Source of the DNA: Acidipila rosea
GTDB lineage: Bacteria > Acidobacteriota > Terriglobia > Terriglobales > Acidobacteriaceae
Length of the DNA stretch: 64,000 nt
Direction: 5' to 3'
Assembly (NCBI RefSeq): GCF_004339725.1
Contig: NZ_SMGK01000001.1
Span: forward strand, 682,001 to 746,000
The position numbers were made by a program, and so were the translations under genes. The notes under the pieces were generated by a model. That model saw only the letters and a program-made list of their open reading frames with translations, was not told where the DNA came from and made no database searches. This document shows positions 20,080-28,151 of this stretch, in pieces (position 1 is the first letter of the stretch; every line of letters begins with the position of its first letter).

Positions 20080-21371
20080 GCCTCTCCTTCGAGATAGTCG
20101 TTGCCGGTGGAGGCCCCGCCGGGATCGCCGCTGCCATCGTCGCTGCCGAGTCCGGCAAGCGGGTCGCGATTGTTGACGATAATCCTCGTCTCGGAGGCCA
20201 GATATGGCGAGGAGGTCTGACTCCATCCGGTGAAACGAAGGAGTGGCACAAGCGTCTTGAAGCCTGCGCCTCTCTGATCACCCACCTGCCCGGCGTGAGA
20301 ATCGTCGATCATCCAGCGCCGCGCACGCTTGTAGCGGAAGCCGCCGATGGCGTCGCGTTCACCATCGAGTATGGCAAGCTGATCCTCGCCACCGGCGCGC
20401 GTGAAGGCTTTCTGCCTTTTCCTGGCTGGACGCTTCCCAACGTCATGGGCGCTGGTGCACTCCAGGCTATGGTCAAGTCCGGTCTCTCCGTCGAGGGCAA
20501 GCGTGTGGTTGTTGCCGGCACCGGACCACTGCTCATGGCCGTCGCGGCCTATCTGCGTCATGCCGGGGCCAAGGTGCTCATGGTTTGCGAACAGGCCAGC
20601 CTCGGACGCCTCGCCCGCTTCGGCATGACCCTCGCCCGCGATCGCGACAAGCTGCTGCAGACTCTCCGCTATGGGCGCGAGACCATCAGCATTCCCTTCC
20701 GCACCAGCTGCTGGCCGGTTGCCGCGTCCGGCGCGGAAAAACTCACCGGCATCACCCTCCGGCAGAGGCGCAGGCAATGGCAGCTTGCCTGCGACTATCT
20801 CGCCTGCGGCTTCCACCTCGTGCCGAACACTGAGCTCGCCTCCCTGTTAGGCTGTCGCCTGCAGGATGGCTTTGTTGCTGTCGATGAAACTCAGTCCACC
20901 TCTGTTCCGGATGTCTACTGTGCCGGGGAAGCGACTGGCATTGGTGGCGTCGAGCTCTCTCTCCTTGAAGGCCAGATCGCTGGCCTCGCCGCAGCAGGGC
21001 GGCACGACCAGTCTCGAACCCACTTTCGTGCCCGCAGCCGGGCGCAGGGCTTCGCATCCACCCTCGCCCAGACCTTTGCCCTTCGTTCTGAGCTTCGTTC
21101 TATCCCCACCCCGGAAACCATCGTCTGTCGTTGCGAAGATGTGCCCCTGCGCGATCTCCTGCAGCACACCTCCTGGCGCTCCGCGAAACTCCACACCCGC
21201 TGCGGCATGGGGCCCTGCCAGGGAAGAATCTGCGGCGCCGCGACCCATTTTCTTTTCGGATGGAATCAGGACTCTGTCCGGCCTCCCGTTTTTCCCGCGC
21301 GGGTTTCTACCCTCGCTCACTTCACCCACAAGTTGCGCGACAATGATTTTGAAGCTAAGGAGACACAATGA
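20076..21371 (+). CDS. NAD(P)/FAD-dependent oxidoreductase subunit with C-terminal Fe-S domain
   Basis: A 431-residue pyridine-nucleotide-disulfide-oxidoreductase-type flavoprotein. The N-terminal GGGPAGIAAAIVAAESG binds FAD, and VVVAGTGPLLMAVAAYLRHAG near residue 150 is a second Rossmann motif. The C-terminus carries VCRCEDV ... CGMGPCQGRIC, a BFD-like [2Fe-2S] domain. Together with the two preceding genes it forms a predicted heterotrimeric hydroxyproline dehydrogenase. I use the ATG at 20076, which overlaps the preceding stop; a GTG nine bases upstream is possible. Confidence 0.87.
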   Translation: MSLSFEIVVAGGGPAGIAAAIVAAESGKRVAIVDDNPRLGGQIWRGGLTPSGETKEWHKRLEACASLITHLPGVRIVDHPAPRTLVAEAADGVAFTIEYGKLILATGAREGFLPFPGWTLPNVMGAGALQAMVKSGLSVEGKRVVVAGTGPLLMAVAAYLRHAGAKVLMVCEQASLGRLARFGMTLARDRDKLLQTLRYGRETISIPFRTSCWPVAASGAEKLTGITLRQRRRQWQLACDYLACGFHLVPNTELASLLGCRLQDGFVAVDETQSTSVPDVYCAGEATGIGGVELSLLEGQIAGLAAAGRHDQSRTHFRARSRAQGFASTLAQTFALRSELRSIPTPETIVCRCEDVPLRDLLQHTSWRSAKLHTRCGMGPCQGRICGAATHFLFGWNQDSVRPPVFPARVSTLAHFTHKLRDNDFEAKETQ

Positions 21372-22267
21372 ACTGGTACGGCGTTATGCCCGCAATGACC
21401 ACCTCTTTTGACGAGCAAATGCGGGTGGACCATCCCTTCATGGTCAGGCATGCCAACTGGATGCTCGATCAGGGCTGCACCGGACTGGTGCTCCTCGGCT
21501 CACTTGGGGAGGCTTCCACGCTCACCTTCGAAGAGAAGGTCGCCATCCTCAACGCAATCGCTGAGGGAACCGGCAACCGCGCCCCCATTGTTGCAGCGAT
21601 CTCCGCCCTCTCCACGCAGGAGGCAGTCTCGCTCGCCCACGCCGCTGCCGCAGCAGGCTGCTCCGGGCTGATGATCCTTCCGCCCTATGTCTACAAGGGC
21701 GACTGGCTTGAGATGAAGGCCCACGTCGCCGCCGTCATGCAGGCGACTCCGCTCTCCTGCATGCTCTATAACAATCCCGTCGCCTATGGCGTCGATTTCC
21801 TTCCTGAGCAGATCGCCGAGCTGGCCGCCGAGCACCCCAACTTTCACTCCGTGAAGGAGTCAAGCACAGACGTCCGTCGTGTCTCCGCCATCCGCGCGTT
21901 GCTCGAGGACCGGCTGCAGATTTTCGTCGGCGTCGACGACGCCATCGTTGAGGGAATCGCAGCAGGCGCCACCGGCTGGATCGCCGGGCTTGTCAACGCC
22001 TTCCCCCGCGAGTCCGTTGAGCTCTTCAACCTTGCCATCGCCGGAAAGAACGCCGAGGCTTTTGCCCTCTATCGCTGGTTTCTGCCGCTCCTGCGAATGG
22101 ATACGGTGCCCAAGTTCGTCCAGCTCATCAAACTCGTGCAGCAGGAAACCGGCATGGGCAACGAGCGCGTGCGTGCGCCCCGTCTCATACTTGCAGGCGA
22201 GGAGCGCAGCCACGCGCTGGCTACTCTGCGTACGGCTCGCGCTGCCTCAGCGTCTATCTCTGCCTAA
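21368..22267 (+). CDS. Pyrroline-4-hydroxy-2-carboxylate deaminase (DapA family)
   Basis: A 299-residue TIM-barrel aldolase/lyase of the dihydrodipicolinate synthase family. It shows the phosphate/carboxylate loop GSLGEASTLT, the YNNP motif with the catalytic Tyr, and the Schiff-base Lys in HSVKESS. In the operon it should deaminate and dehydrate pyrroline-4-hydroxy-2-carboxylate to 2-oxoglutarate semialdehyde. The start overlaps the upstream stop as ATGA. Family membership alone would not separate it from other DapA-like enzymes; the assignment rests on the neighbours. Confidence 0.88.
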   Translation: MNWYGVMPAMTTSFDEQMRVDHPFMVRHANWMLDQGCTGLVLLGSLGEASTLTFEEKVAILNAIAEGTGNRAPIVAAISALSTQEAVSLAHAAAAAGCSGLMILPPYVYKGDWLEMKAHVAAVMQATPLSCMLYNNPVAYGVDFLPEQIAELAAEHPNFHSVKESSTDVRRVSAIRALLEDRLQIFVGVDDAIVEGIAAGATGWIAGLVNAFPRESVELFNLAIAGKNAEAFALYRWFLPLLRMDTVPKFVQLIKLVQQETGMGNERVRAPRLILAGEERSHALATLRTARAASASISA

Positions 22268-22291
22268 ACCGATCACGGGAGCAATTCAGCA

Positions 22292-23890
22292 ATGGAAGCA
22301 ATCACCGCACTCACCGGCACCGCGATTCTTGGCTCGCAGCGCGGCTCGCGCAGCAGCAGCGCCTTTCGCGCCTTCAATCCCGCGACCGGGCAAGCCATTG
22401 CCCCGGACTTCTACTCTTCGACCCATGAAGAAGTTGATCGCGCCGTCCATCTCGCCACCCAGGCCTTCAGCGTTTACGCCTGGCTTTCAGGTCGCGACAA
22501 GGCCCGCTTCCTGCGCCACATAGCCGACAGCCTGCAGGCAGCCACCGACGCCCTCGTAGCCAGGGCCCATGAAGAGACCGCCCTGCCGAAGCCGCGTCTC
22601 ATCGGCGAAACCGCCCGCACCGCCAACCAGCTCAGGCTCTTCGCCGATCTCATCGAAGAGGGCTCCTGGCTGATGGCGCGCATCGATACCGCGGACCCGG
22701 CGCGAACTCCGCTGCCCAAGCCGGATATACGCTCCATGCTGCGTCCGCTCGGCCCCGTCGCAGTCTTTGGCGCGAGCAACTTCCCGCTGGCCTTCTCCGT
22801 CGCTGGTGGCGATACAGCCTCAGCGCTCGCGGCCGGCAATCCCGTCATCGTCAAGGCACATCCCGCTCATCCCGGCACGAGCGAACTCGTAGGCAGGATC
22901 ATTGCCGAGAGCGTCCGCGCCTGCGGCCTGCCCGAGGGTGTCTTCTCTCTGCTCTTCGACTCGGGTATTGCCGTCGGCAAGGCACTCGTACAGCACCCGC
23001 TGGTCAAGGCGGTCGGCTTCACCGGCTCACTTCAGGCCGGTCGCGCGCTCATGGATCTCGCCGCGGCCCGTCCCGAGCCCATCCCTTGTTTCACTGAGAT
23101 GAGCAGCGTCAACCCCGTCTTCATTCTGCCGGGCGCGTTTGCTCAGCAGGGTCAACAGATCGCCACCGGCGTTGCCGCTTCCTTCACTCTCGGCGCAGGC
23201 CAGTTCTGCACCAAGCCCGGCCTCGTCTTCCTACCGGGGGAGAACGCCGCCTTCACCACGGAGCTGCAGCAGCGCGTCATCGAAACCCCGTCGTTCACCA
23301 TGCTCACCTCCGGCATCGCCAGCCACTATGCTGAGGCTCTGCGCCAGCGTGAAGCAGGCGGTCATGCGCAGAGATCCGCCACTGCCACCTCGGTGCCCGA
23401 CACCGCGTCTTTTGCCGCCACTGCCAAGCTGGATGAAGTCGAGCTCAGTTCCTTCCTCGACAATTCTGAGCTGCAGGAGGAGGTCTTCGGCCCCGCCGCG
23501 CTGCTCATCCGCTGCACTGAGCCAGCCAGCTTCCTCAGCGCCGCCGAGGCGCTGCGTGGCAGCCTCACCGCGACCATCTTCGGCACCGAGGCCGACCTGC
23601 TGGAGCACCAGGCGCTCGTTCGCATCCTGGAGCGCAAAGCCGGCCGCCTGCTCTTCAACGGTTTCCCTACCGGTGTTGAAGTCTGCCATGCCATGGTTCA
23701 CGGCGGCCCTTATCCGGCTACCGCTGACGGCCGCTCCACCTCCGTCGGCACGCAGGCCATCTTCCGCTTCAGCAGGCCCGTTTGTTATCAGCAGTTTCCC
23801 GATGCCGCGCTGCCTGAGGAGCTGCGCAGCGCAAATCCTGCCGGCATCCTTCGCCTCGTCAATGGCTCCTACACTCGCGAACCTGTCTAA
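22292..23890 (+). CDS. 2-oxoglutarate semialdehyde dehydrogenase
   Basis: A 532-residue aldehyde dehydrogenase of the NADP-linked long type. The NAD(P) fold has FGASNFPLAFSV and FTGSLQAGRAL; the catalytic Glu is in CFTEMSSVNP and the catalytic Cys in LGAGQFCTKPG. It would oxidise 2-oxoglutarate semialdehyde to 2-oxoglutarate, delivering hydroxyproline carbon to the TCA cycle. It starts 24 bases after the deaminase with GGGAGC upstream, so it is the last gene of the operon. No hydroxyproline permease or dedicated regulator accompanies it. Confidence 0.9.
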   Translation: MEAITALTGTAILGSQRGSRSSSAFRAFNPATGQAIAPDFYSSTHEEVDRAVHLATQAFSVYAWLSGRDKARFLRHIADSLQAATDALVARAHEETALPKPRLIGETARTANQLRLFADLIEEGSWLMARIDTADPARTPLPKPDIRSMLRPLGPVAVFGASNFPLAFSVAGGDTASALAAGNPVIVKAHPAHPGTSELVGRIIAESVRACGLPEGVFSLLFDSGIAVGKALVQHPLVKAVGFTGSLQAGRALMDLAAARPEPIPCFTEMSSVNPVFILPGAFAQQGQQIATGVAASFTLGAGQFCTKPGLVFLPGENAAFTTELQQRVIETPSFTMLTSGIASHYAEALRQREAGGHAQRSATATSVPDTASFAATAKLDEVELSSFLDNSELQEEVFGPAALLIRCTEPASFLSAAEALRGSLTATIFGTEADLLEHQALVRILERKAGRLLFNGFPTGVEVCHAMVHGGPYPATADGRSTSVGTQAIFRFSRPVCYQQFPDAALPEELRSANPAGILRLVNGSYTREPV

Positions 23891-23915
23891 ATTGGCGACA
23901 GGAATGGACTGCTTC

Positions 23916-23936
23916 GCTGGCCGCGGAAAAGCCAGC
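23916..23936 (+). terminator. Weak terminator-like hairpin after the hydroxyproline operon
   Basis: GCTGGC, a 9-base loop and GCCAGC begin 25 bases beyond the last operon gene. No clear U-tract follows (CATGCTACTCTT), so it may be only a partial terminator before rpsO. Confidence 0.35.
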
Positions 23937-24002
23937 CATGCTACTCTTAGACCAGACACTTAGGAAGTGGACTGAATCAAGCAATAGGAGTAACGCACCG
24001 TC

Positions 24003-24269
24003 GTGCTGGCACCTACAAAGAAAACTGACATTATCACCCGCTTTCGCACCCACGACTCCGATACCGGAAGTCCTGAGGTACAGATTGCGATCCTGAGCGA
24101 GCGCATCGGCGAGCTTACTGAGCACTTCAAGACCCACGCGAAGGATCACGCTTCGCGCCGCGGCCTGTTGATGCTGGTGAGCAAGCGCCGCCGTCTGCTC
24201 GATTACCTGAAGACAAACGACTCTGACCGCTACCGGGAAGTGATCGGCAAGCTGGGCATCCGCAAATAA
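24003..24269 (+). CDS. rpsO: 30S ribosomal protein S15
   Basis: An 88-residue S15: [34 protein letters not shown] and [13 protein letters not shown] are the conserved 16S rRNA-binding helices. It is an early-assembling protein of the 30S platform. The start is a GTG preceded by AGGAG 12 bases upstream; no in-frame ATG is near. It is followed by pnp, the near-universal rpsO-pnp arrangement, with a structured 253-base gap between them. Confidence 0.97.
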   Translation: MLAPTKKTDIITRFRTHDSDTGSPEVQIAILSERIGELTEHFKTHAKDHASRRGLLMLVSKRRRLLDYLKTNDSDRYREVIGKLGIRK

Positions 24270-24322
24270 GCGAGCACCTTGTCCCATCCATTGACGCAAC
24301 GGAACACGCTGAGGGAACATAC

Positions 24323-24349
24323 ACGCCTGGCTGGATGTCCAGCAGGCGT
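24323..24349 (+). terminator. Hairpin after rpsO
   Basis: ACGCCTG pairs with CAGGCGT and an inner CTGG/CCAG closes on ATGT, leaving one bulged G. It starts 53 bases after the rpsO stop. Only AAGGTTTG follows, so it may act as an mRNA 3' end stabiliser or partial terminator. Confidence 0.45.
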
Positions 24350-24370
24350 AAGGTTTGCTGGCCGTGCCTC

Positions 24371-24445
24371 CTCCTGTCTCCAGACGCCCGAGGCATCCCG
24401 GTGAGACAGGAGTTGTTTTCCTGTCTGCGTCGCGCGCAATGCGCG
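24371..24445 (+). promoter_or_regulatory. Mutually exclusive hairpins in the pnp leader
   Basis: CTCCTGTCTC (24371-24380) pairs perfectly with GAGACAGGAG (24403-24412), and the stem is followed by TTGTTTTCC, as in an intrinsic terminator. The same 3' arm can instead pair with TCCTGTCT (24419-24426), which would break the first hairpin and bury the T-run in a loop. A third small hairpin, CGCGC/GCGCG, follows at 24431-24445. The layout suits attenuation, or an RNase III site like the one that autoregulates pnp in E. coli. Confidence 0.5.
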
Positions 24446-24522
24446 GCTCTCACCTCGTCCCACCCCCCGCTCTTCCTCCGTGCGCCTTTCCGCACTGGCT
24501 CCAATCAAGAAAAGAGGATTGT

Positions 24523-26955
24523 ATGAAGCAGGACATCACGGTCGAGCTTGCCGGTGGCAAGCATCTGACCTTTGAAACCGGCCGCATGGCCAAGCAGGCC
24601 TCTGGCGCTGCACTCGTCACCCAGGGGGACAGCGTTGTGCTGGCCACCGCCGTCGCCTCGCCTGATCCCAAAGAAGGCATTGACTTCTTTCCCCTCACCG
24701 TCGACTATCGCGAATACGCTTATGCAGGTGGACGCATCCCCGGTGGCTTCATCAAGCGTGAAGGCCGTCCGAGTGAGCGCGAGATCCTCACCAGCCGCCA
24801 GATCGACCGTCCCATCCGCCCTCTGTTTCCTGAGGGCTTCCGCAACGAGACGCAGGTCATCGCACTGGTCTTCTCCGCGGATAAGGAAAATGACCCCGAC
24901 GTCATCGGAATCAACGCCGCAAGCTGCGCTCTCGCGCTGTCTGACATCCCCTTCGGCGGCCCTGTCGGTGCGGTTCGTGTCGGCCAGGTAAATGGCGAGT
25001 TCGTCATCAACCCGTCCTACGTTGAGCGCCGTGAGAGCCCCATCAACATCACCGTCGTCGGCACCAAAGACGGTATCGTGATGATCGAAAGCGGCTCGAC
25101 CGGAGTCACGGAAGAGACCGTCGTCGACGCCATCGAGTTCGCTCACGTCGAGATCAAGAAGATTTGCGCTGCGATCGACGACCTCGTCTCCCGCGCCGGC
25201 AAGCCGAAGCGCGCGGTCAAGGCTCCCGAGTTTGACACCGCATACTACGAGGCGCTCGAAACCAAGATCGGCGCACGCCTCAAGGACGCGCTCGACACCC
25301 ACGCGCACCCCAAGGCCGAGAGCTATTCGCTCATCAAGCAGATCAAGGACGAGCTCGCCGCCGAGCTGCCCGCTGACGATCCCAACGCGAAGAAGAAGCT
25401 CGCGACCTACTACGAGACCCTGCGCGAACGCATCTTCCGCGAGCAGGTCACCAAGGATCGCGTTCGTCCCGATCGCCGCGCCTTTGACCAGATTCGTCCC
25501 ATCACCATTGAGGTCGGTGTGCTGCCCCGCACCCACGGCTCGGCGCTCTTCACGCGCGGCGAGACGCAGGCGCTGGTCACCGCAACCCTCGGCACCGGTG
25601 ATGACGCCCAGAGGCTTGAGAGCTTCGAGGGCGAGCAGAAGAAGCGCTTCATGCTGCACTACAACTTCCCGCCGTTTTCGGTTGGCGAAGTGGGCCGCAT
25701 GACCGGCGTAGGCCGTCGCGAGATCGGCCACGGAGCCCTCGCCGAGCGCGCCATTTCAGCCGTTCTGCCCAGTGAGGCAGAGTCGCCCTACGCGCTGCGA
25801 GTAGTCTCCGACATCCTTGAGTCGAACGGCTCATCCTCGATGGCCTCCGTCTGCGGCGCAAGTCTTGCGCTCATGGACGCAGGCATTCCCCTCAAGGCAG
25901 CCGTCGCCGGCATCGCCATGGGTCTCGTCAAAGAGGGCGATGATTACGCCATCCTTACCGACATTGCCGGAGCGGAAGATCACTACGGCGACATGGACTT
26001 CAAGGTTGCCGGCACCCGTGACGGCATCACTGCTCTCCAGATGGATATCAAGATCGGCGGCATCACCGGCCAGATCATGCGCGAAGCAATGGAGCAGGCC
26101 CGTCGCGGTCGGCTCTTCCTGCTGGATACCATGGACGCAGCGCTGAGCGGACCCCGCGATGTGAAGTCGAAGTTCGCGCCGCAGATCCGCACCATGCAGA
26201 TCCCGACCGACAAGATTCGCGACCTCATCGGACCCGGCGGCAAGACCATCCGCGGCATCATTGAGGCCACCCAGGTCAAGATCGATGTTGACGACACCGG
26301 TCGTGTCAACGTGGCATCCTCTGACGCCGAGGGCCTTGAGAGAGCGCTCGCGATGATCAACGATCTGACCGCAGTGCCCGAGATCGGCAAGACCTATCTC
26401 GGCAAGGTCGTCCGGCTGGCGGAGTTCGGCGCGTTTGTCGAGATCTTCCCCGGCACCGACGGTCTGCTGCACATCAGCGAGATCGCCGAGCACCGTGTGA
26501 AGGAAGTTAAAGACGAGCTCCGCGAAGGCGATCAGGTTCTCGTCAAGGTGCTGGGCATCGAGGGCAACCGCATTAAGCTCTCCCGCAAGGCGCTTCTCAA
26601 GGAGCAGCGCGCCAAGCTCGGGTTGCCTGAGCCGGGCGCCGTCTCTGACGAGGCCGCTTCAGCCCCGCAGCATGAGGGCGAGCGTCAGCCATTCTCGAAC
26701 GACAACACCATCACTATCGAAGGCGGAGACGACTTCGACGACGAGGGTGAAGGCGAGGATGAGGGCGGCGATGAGCCAAACTTCAACCGCGCTGAAGGCG
26801 CCCCTGTTGGCGGTGGCGAGAGCCGTCCCGCTGGCTCGGGTGGCCCTGGCGGTGGTGGCCCGGCCGGGCAGCGTCGCCGGCGTCGTGGTCGCGGCCGCGG
26901 TCGCGGACCGGGCGGCGGCAATGGTACCGCGGGCGGCAGCCGCGGACCCCAGTAG
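24523..26955 (+). CDS. pnp: Polynucleotide phosphorylase
   Basis: A 3'-5' phosphorolytic exoribonuclease of the RNA degradosome. The 810-residue protein has two RNase PH domains (about 10-225 and 310-540) around an alpha-helical domain, a KH domain with IRDLIGPGGKTIRGI, and an S1 domain (GKVVRLAEFGAFVEIFPGTDGLLHISE). After S1 (about residue 700) is a roughly 100-residue extension: an acidic stretch (DDFDDEGEGEDEGGDE), then Gly-rich and Arg/Gly-rich segments (QRRRRRGRGRGRGPGG). I start at the ATG at 24523, preceded by AAGAGG; an open upstream frame has no family similarity. The tail likely binds RNA or protein partners. Confidence 0.97.
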   Translation: MKQDITVELAGGKHLTFETGRMAKQASGAALVTQGDSVVLATAVASPDPKEGIDFFPLTVDYREYAYAGGRIPGGFIKREGRPSEREILTSRQIDRPIRPLFPEGFRNETQVIALVFSADKENDPDVIGINAASCALALSDIPFGGPVGAVRVGQVNGEFVINPSYVERRESPINITVVGTKDGIVMIESGSTGVTEETVVDAIEFAHVEIKKICAAIDDLVSRAGKPKRAVKAPEFDTAYYEALETKIGARLKDALDTHAHPKAESYSLIKQIKDELAAELPADDPNAKKKLATYYETLRERIFREQVTKDRVRPDRRAFDQIRPITIEVGVLPRTHGSALFTRGETQALVTATLGTGDDAQRLESFEGEQKKRFMLHYNFPPFSVGEVGRMTGVGRREIGHGALAERAISAVLPSEAESPYALRVVSDILESNGSSSMASVCGASLALMDAGIPLKAAVAGIAMGLVKEGDDYAILTDIAGAEDHYGDMDFKVAGTRDGITALQMDIKIGGITGQIMREAMEQARRGRLFLLDTMDAALSGPRDVKSKFAPQIRTMQIPTDKIRDLIGPGGKTIRGIIEATQVKIDVDDTGRVNVASSDAEGLERALAMINDLTAVPEIGKTYLGKVVRLAEFGAFVEIFPGTDGLLHISEIAEHRVKEVKDELREGDQVLVKVLGIEGNRIKLSRKALLKEQRAKLGLPEPGAVSDEAASAPQHEGERQPFSNDNTITIEGGDDFDDEGEGEDEGGDEPNFNRAEGAPVGGGESRPAGSGGPGGGGPAGQRRRRRGRGRGRGPGGGNGTAGGSRGPQ

Positions 26956-26970
26956 TCTTTCAATAGCCTG

Positions 26971-26997
26971 AAAAGCGCACCTTAAGGGTGCGCTTTT
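26971..26997 (+). terminator. Terminator of pnp
   Basis: AAAAGCGCACC, a 5-base loop and GGTGCGCTTTTTT, 15 bases after the pnp stop, form a textbook rho-independent terminator. Confidence 0.93.
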
Positions 26998-27116
26998 TTA
27001 GCTTCATCAATAAATTGTGGTTATTAAATTTATTACCCCCTCGTAATCTATTAAAAGAGGGGTATCGTAATAAAAAAGTAATTATTACCCAGAAAGAACG
27101 CTGGCTATCTCTGTCT

Positions 27117-27320
27117 ATGAATAAGACGAAACTGCGATGCCCGAAATGCGGAGAAACTGAGCTGAGCCGGGTAGCTCGGCACGGATTCTTCCAGGAAAAC
27201 ATCTACCCCAGAATCGGTCTCTATCCCTGGGAATGTGCGCAGTGCCGCAGTTCCTTCCTCTTGAAAAACAGAGGCCGTAAATCTCGCAGTTCGTCTGCCC
27301 AGCGCATGCCTTCCAGCTAG
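27117..27320 (+). CDS. Small zinc-ribbon protein
   Basis: A 67-residue protein with CPKC at residue 8 and CAQC at residue 40, then a basic tail (KNRGRKSRSSS). The paired knuckles suggest a zinc ribbon. It resembles the 70-residue protein at 9416-9628 in size, knuckle spacing and the P-x2-C-x2-C-x3-F end. It lies in an AT-rich pocket (about 27000-27110, with an imperfect CCCCTC/GAGGGG hairpin) that contrasts with the GC-rich surroundings. No ribosome site is obvious at the ATG. Function unknown. Confidence 0.5.
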   Translation: MNKTKLRCPKCGETELSRVARHGFFQENIYPRIGLYPWECAQCRSSFLLKNRGRKSRSSSAQRMPSS

Positions 27321-27333
27321 CGGAGCCGTCAGC

Positions 27334-28050
27334 TCACGGCACTAGCATTCGCAGCAGTATGAAGAGAATAACCCCGGCGAAAAAGACCAGCGCCATCCGG
27401 ATCCCCGGTTCGCGGTTGACCTCCGGCACCAGATCTGTCGCTGCCACGTAGACCGCCACTCCCGCCGACAGCGGCAGTCCCGCCTTCACCCAGGACGGTA
27501 ACAACCCGATCACCAGCACGCCCGCAAGTGTTGACGACGCCAGCACGACTGCAGACCACACTGCCGCCCGGCGGCTCTGTCCCGCAGCCAGCATCACTGA
27601 CGCCACCGTGAAGCCCTCGGGTATCTTGTGCAGGAAGATTGCCAGGAAGATCAGCCACCCCAGCGCACTCGATAATGCAAAGCCGGAAGCGATCGCCACA
27701 CCATCGAACAGCGCATGCATCGCCAGGCCGGCCAGCACTGAGTAGCTGGTGTGTGCTGACAGGAATTCGTCGTGATGCGTCTCTTCGCCGAAGTGAAAAT
27801 GCGGCGTAATCGTGTGTTCCAGCAGATGGATGCCGCAATAACCGGCGAGCATCAGCAGCGGAGCCCACTTGGGAAAGGTCGACACGCTCTCCGGAACCAT
27901 CTCGAGCAGCGCCACGGCCATCATGAAGCCCGCCCCCAGCGCCACGAAGTAGCGCAGGTAGCGCTTCTCCCAGTTCGAGCGCACCAGCACCAGGCCGCCG
28001 AAGATATCGGCGAACGCGGCCACACCACCGAGAATGAGCGAAAGCATCAT
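27334..28050 (-). CDS. ZIP-family metal transporter
   Basis: A 238-residue membrane protein with eight hydrophobic segments. The metal-binding helices carry HALFDG (about residue 112) and HKIPEG (about residue 141), the ZIP signature, and a His-rich loop (HFHFGEETHHDE) lies between helices 3 and 4. ZIP proteins bring Zn2+ or other divalent metals into the cytoplasm. Two adjacent Met codons begin the frame. It is downstream of ychF on the same strand but separated by terminator-like hairpins. Confidence 0.88.
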   Translation of the reverse strand: MMLSLILGGVAAFADIFGGLVLVRSNWEKRYLRYFVALGAGFMMAVALLEMVPESVSTFPKWAPLLMLAGYCGIHLLEHTITPHFHFGEETHHDEFLSAHTSYSVLAGLAMHALFDGVAIASGFALSSALGWLIFLAIFLHKIPEGFTVASVMLAAGQSRRAAVWSAVVLASSTLAGVLVIGLLPSWVKAGLPLSAGVAVYVAATDLVPEVNREPGIRMALVFFAGVILFILLRMLVP

Positions 28051-28083
28051 GAGTCAGCAATCAAAGACGTTCATGGAAAAAGG

Positions 28084-28134
28084 ACGGCGGAAACGCCGTA
28101 AACGGGCGAGAACAGGGGCGTACTCCCTGTTCTC
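28084..28134 (-). terminator. Tandem terminator hairpins after ychF
   Basis: On the minus strand a 10-bp stem (GAGAACAGGG and complement, 28108-28134) begins 18 bases after the ychF stop. It is followed by a 6-bp stem with a 4-base loop (ACGGCG/CGCCGT, 28084-28099) ending in CCTTTTTCC. The second has the better U-tract. Confidence 0.7.
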
Positions 28135-28151
28135 TAATCATCGATTCAGGT

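Noticed and set aside
24355..24522. Upstream in-frame extension of pnp
   Set aside because: The extension runs through the hairpin leader and has no similarity to PNPase; AAGAGG before the ATG at 24523 decides the start.
24505..25731. A 408-codon open frame opposite pnp
   Set aside because: Shadow of the PNPase coding sequence; repetitive low-complexity translation with no family features.
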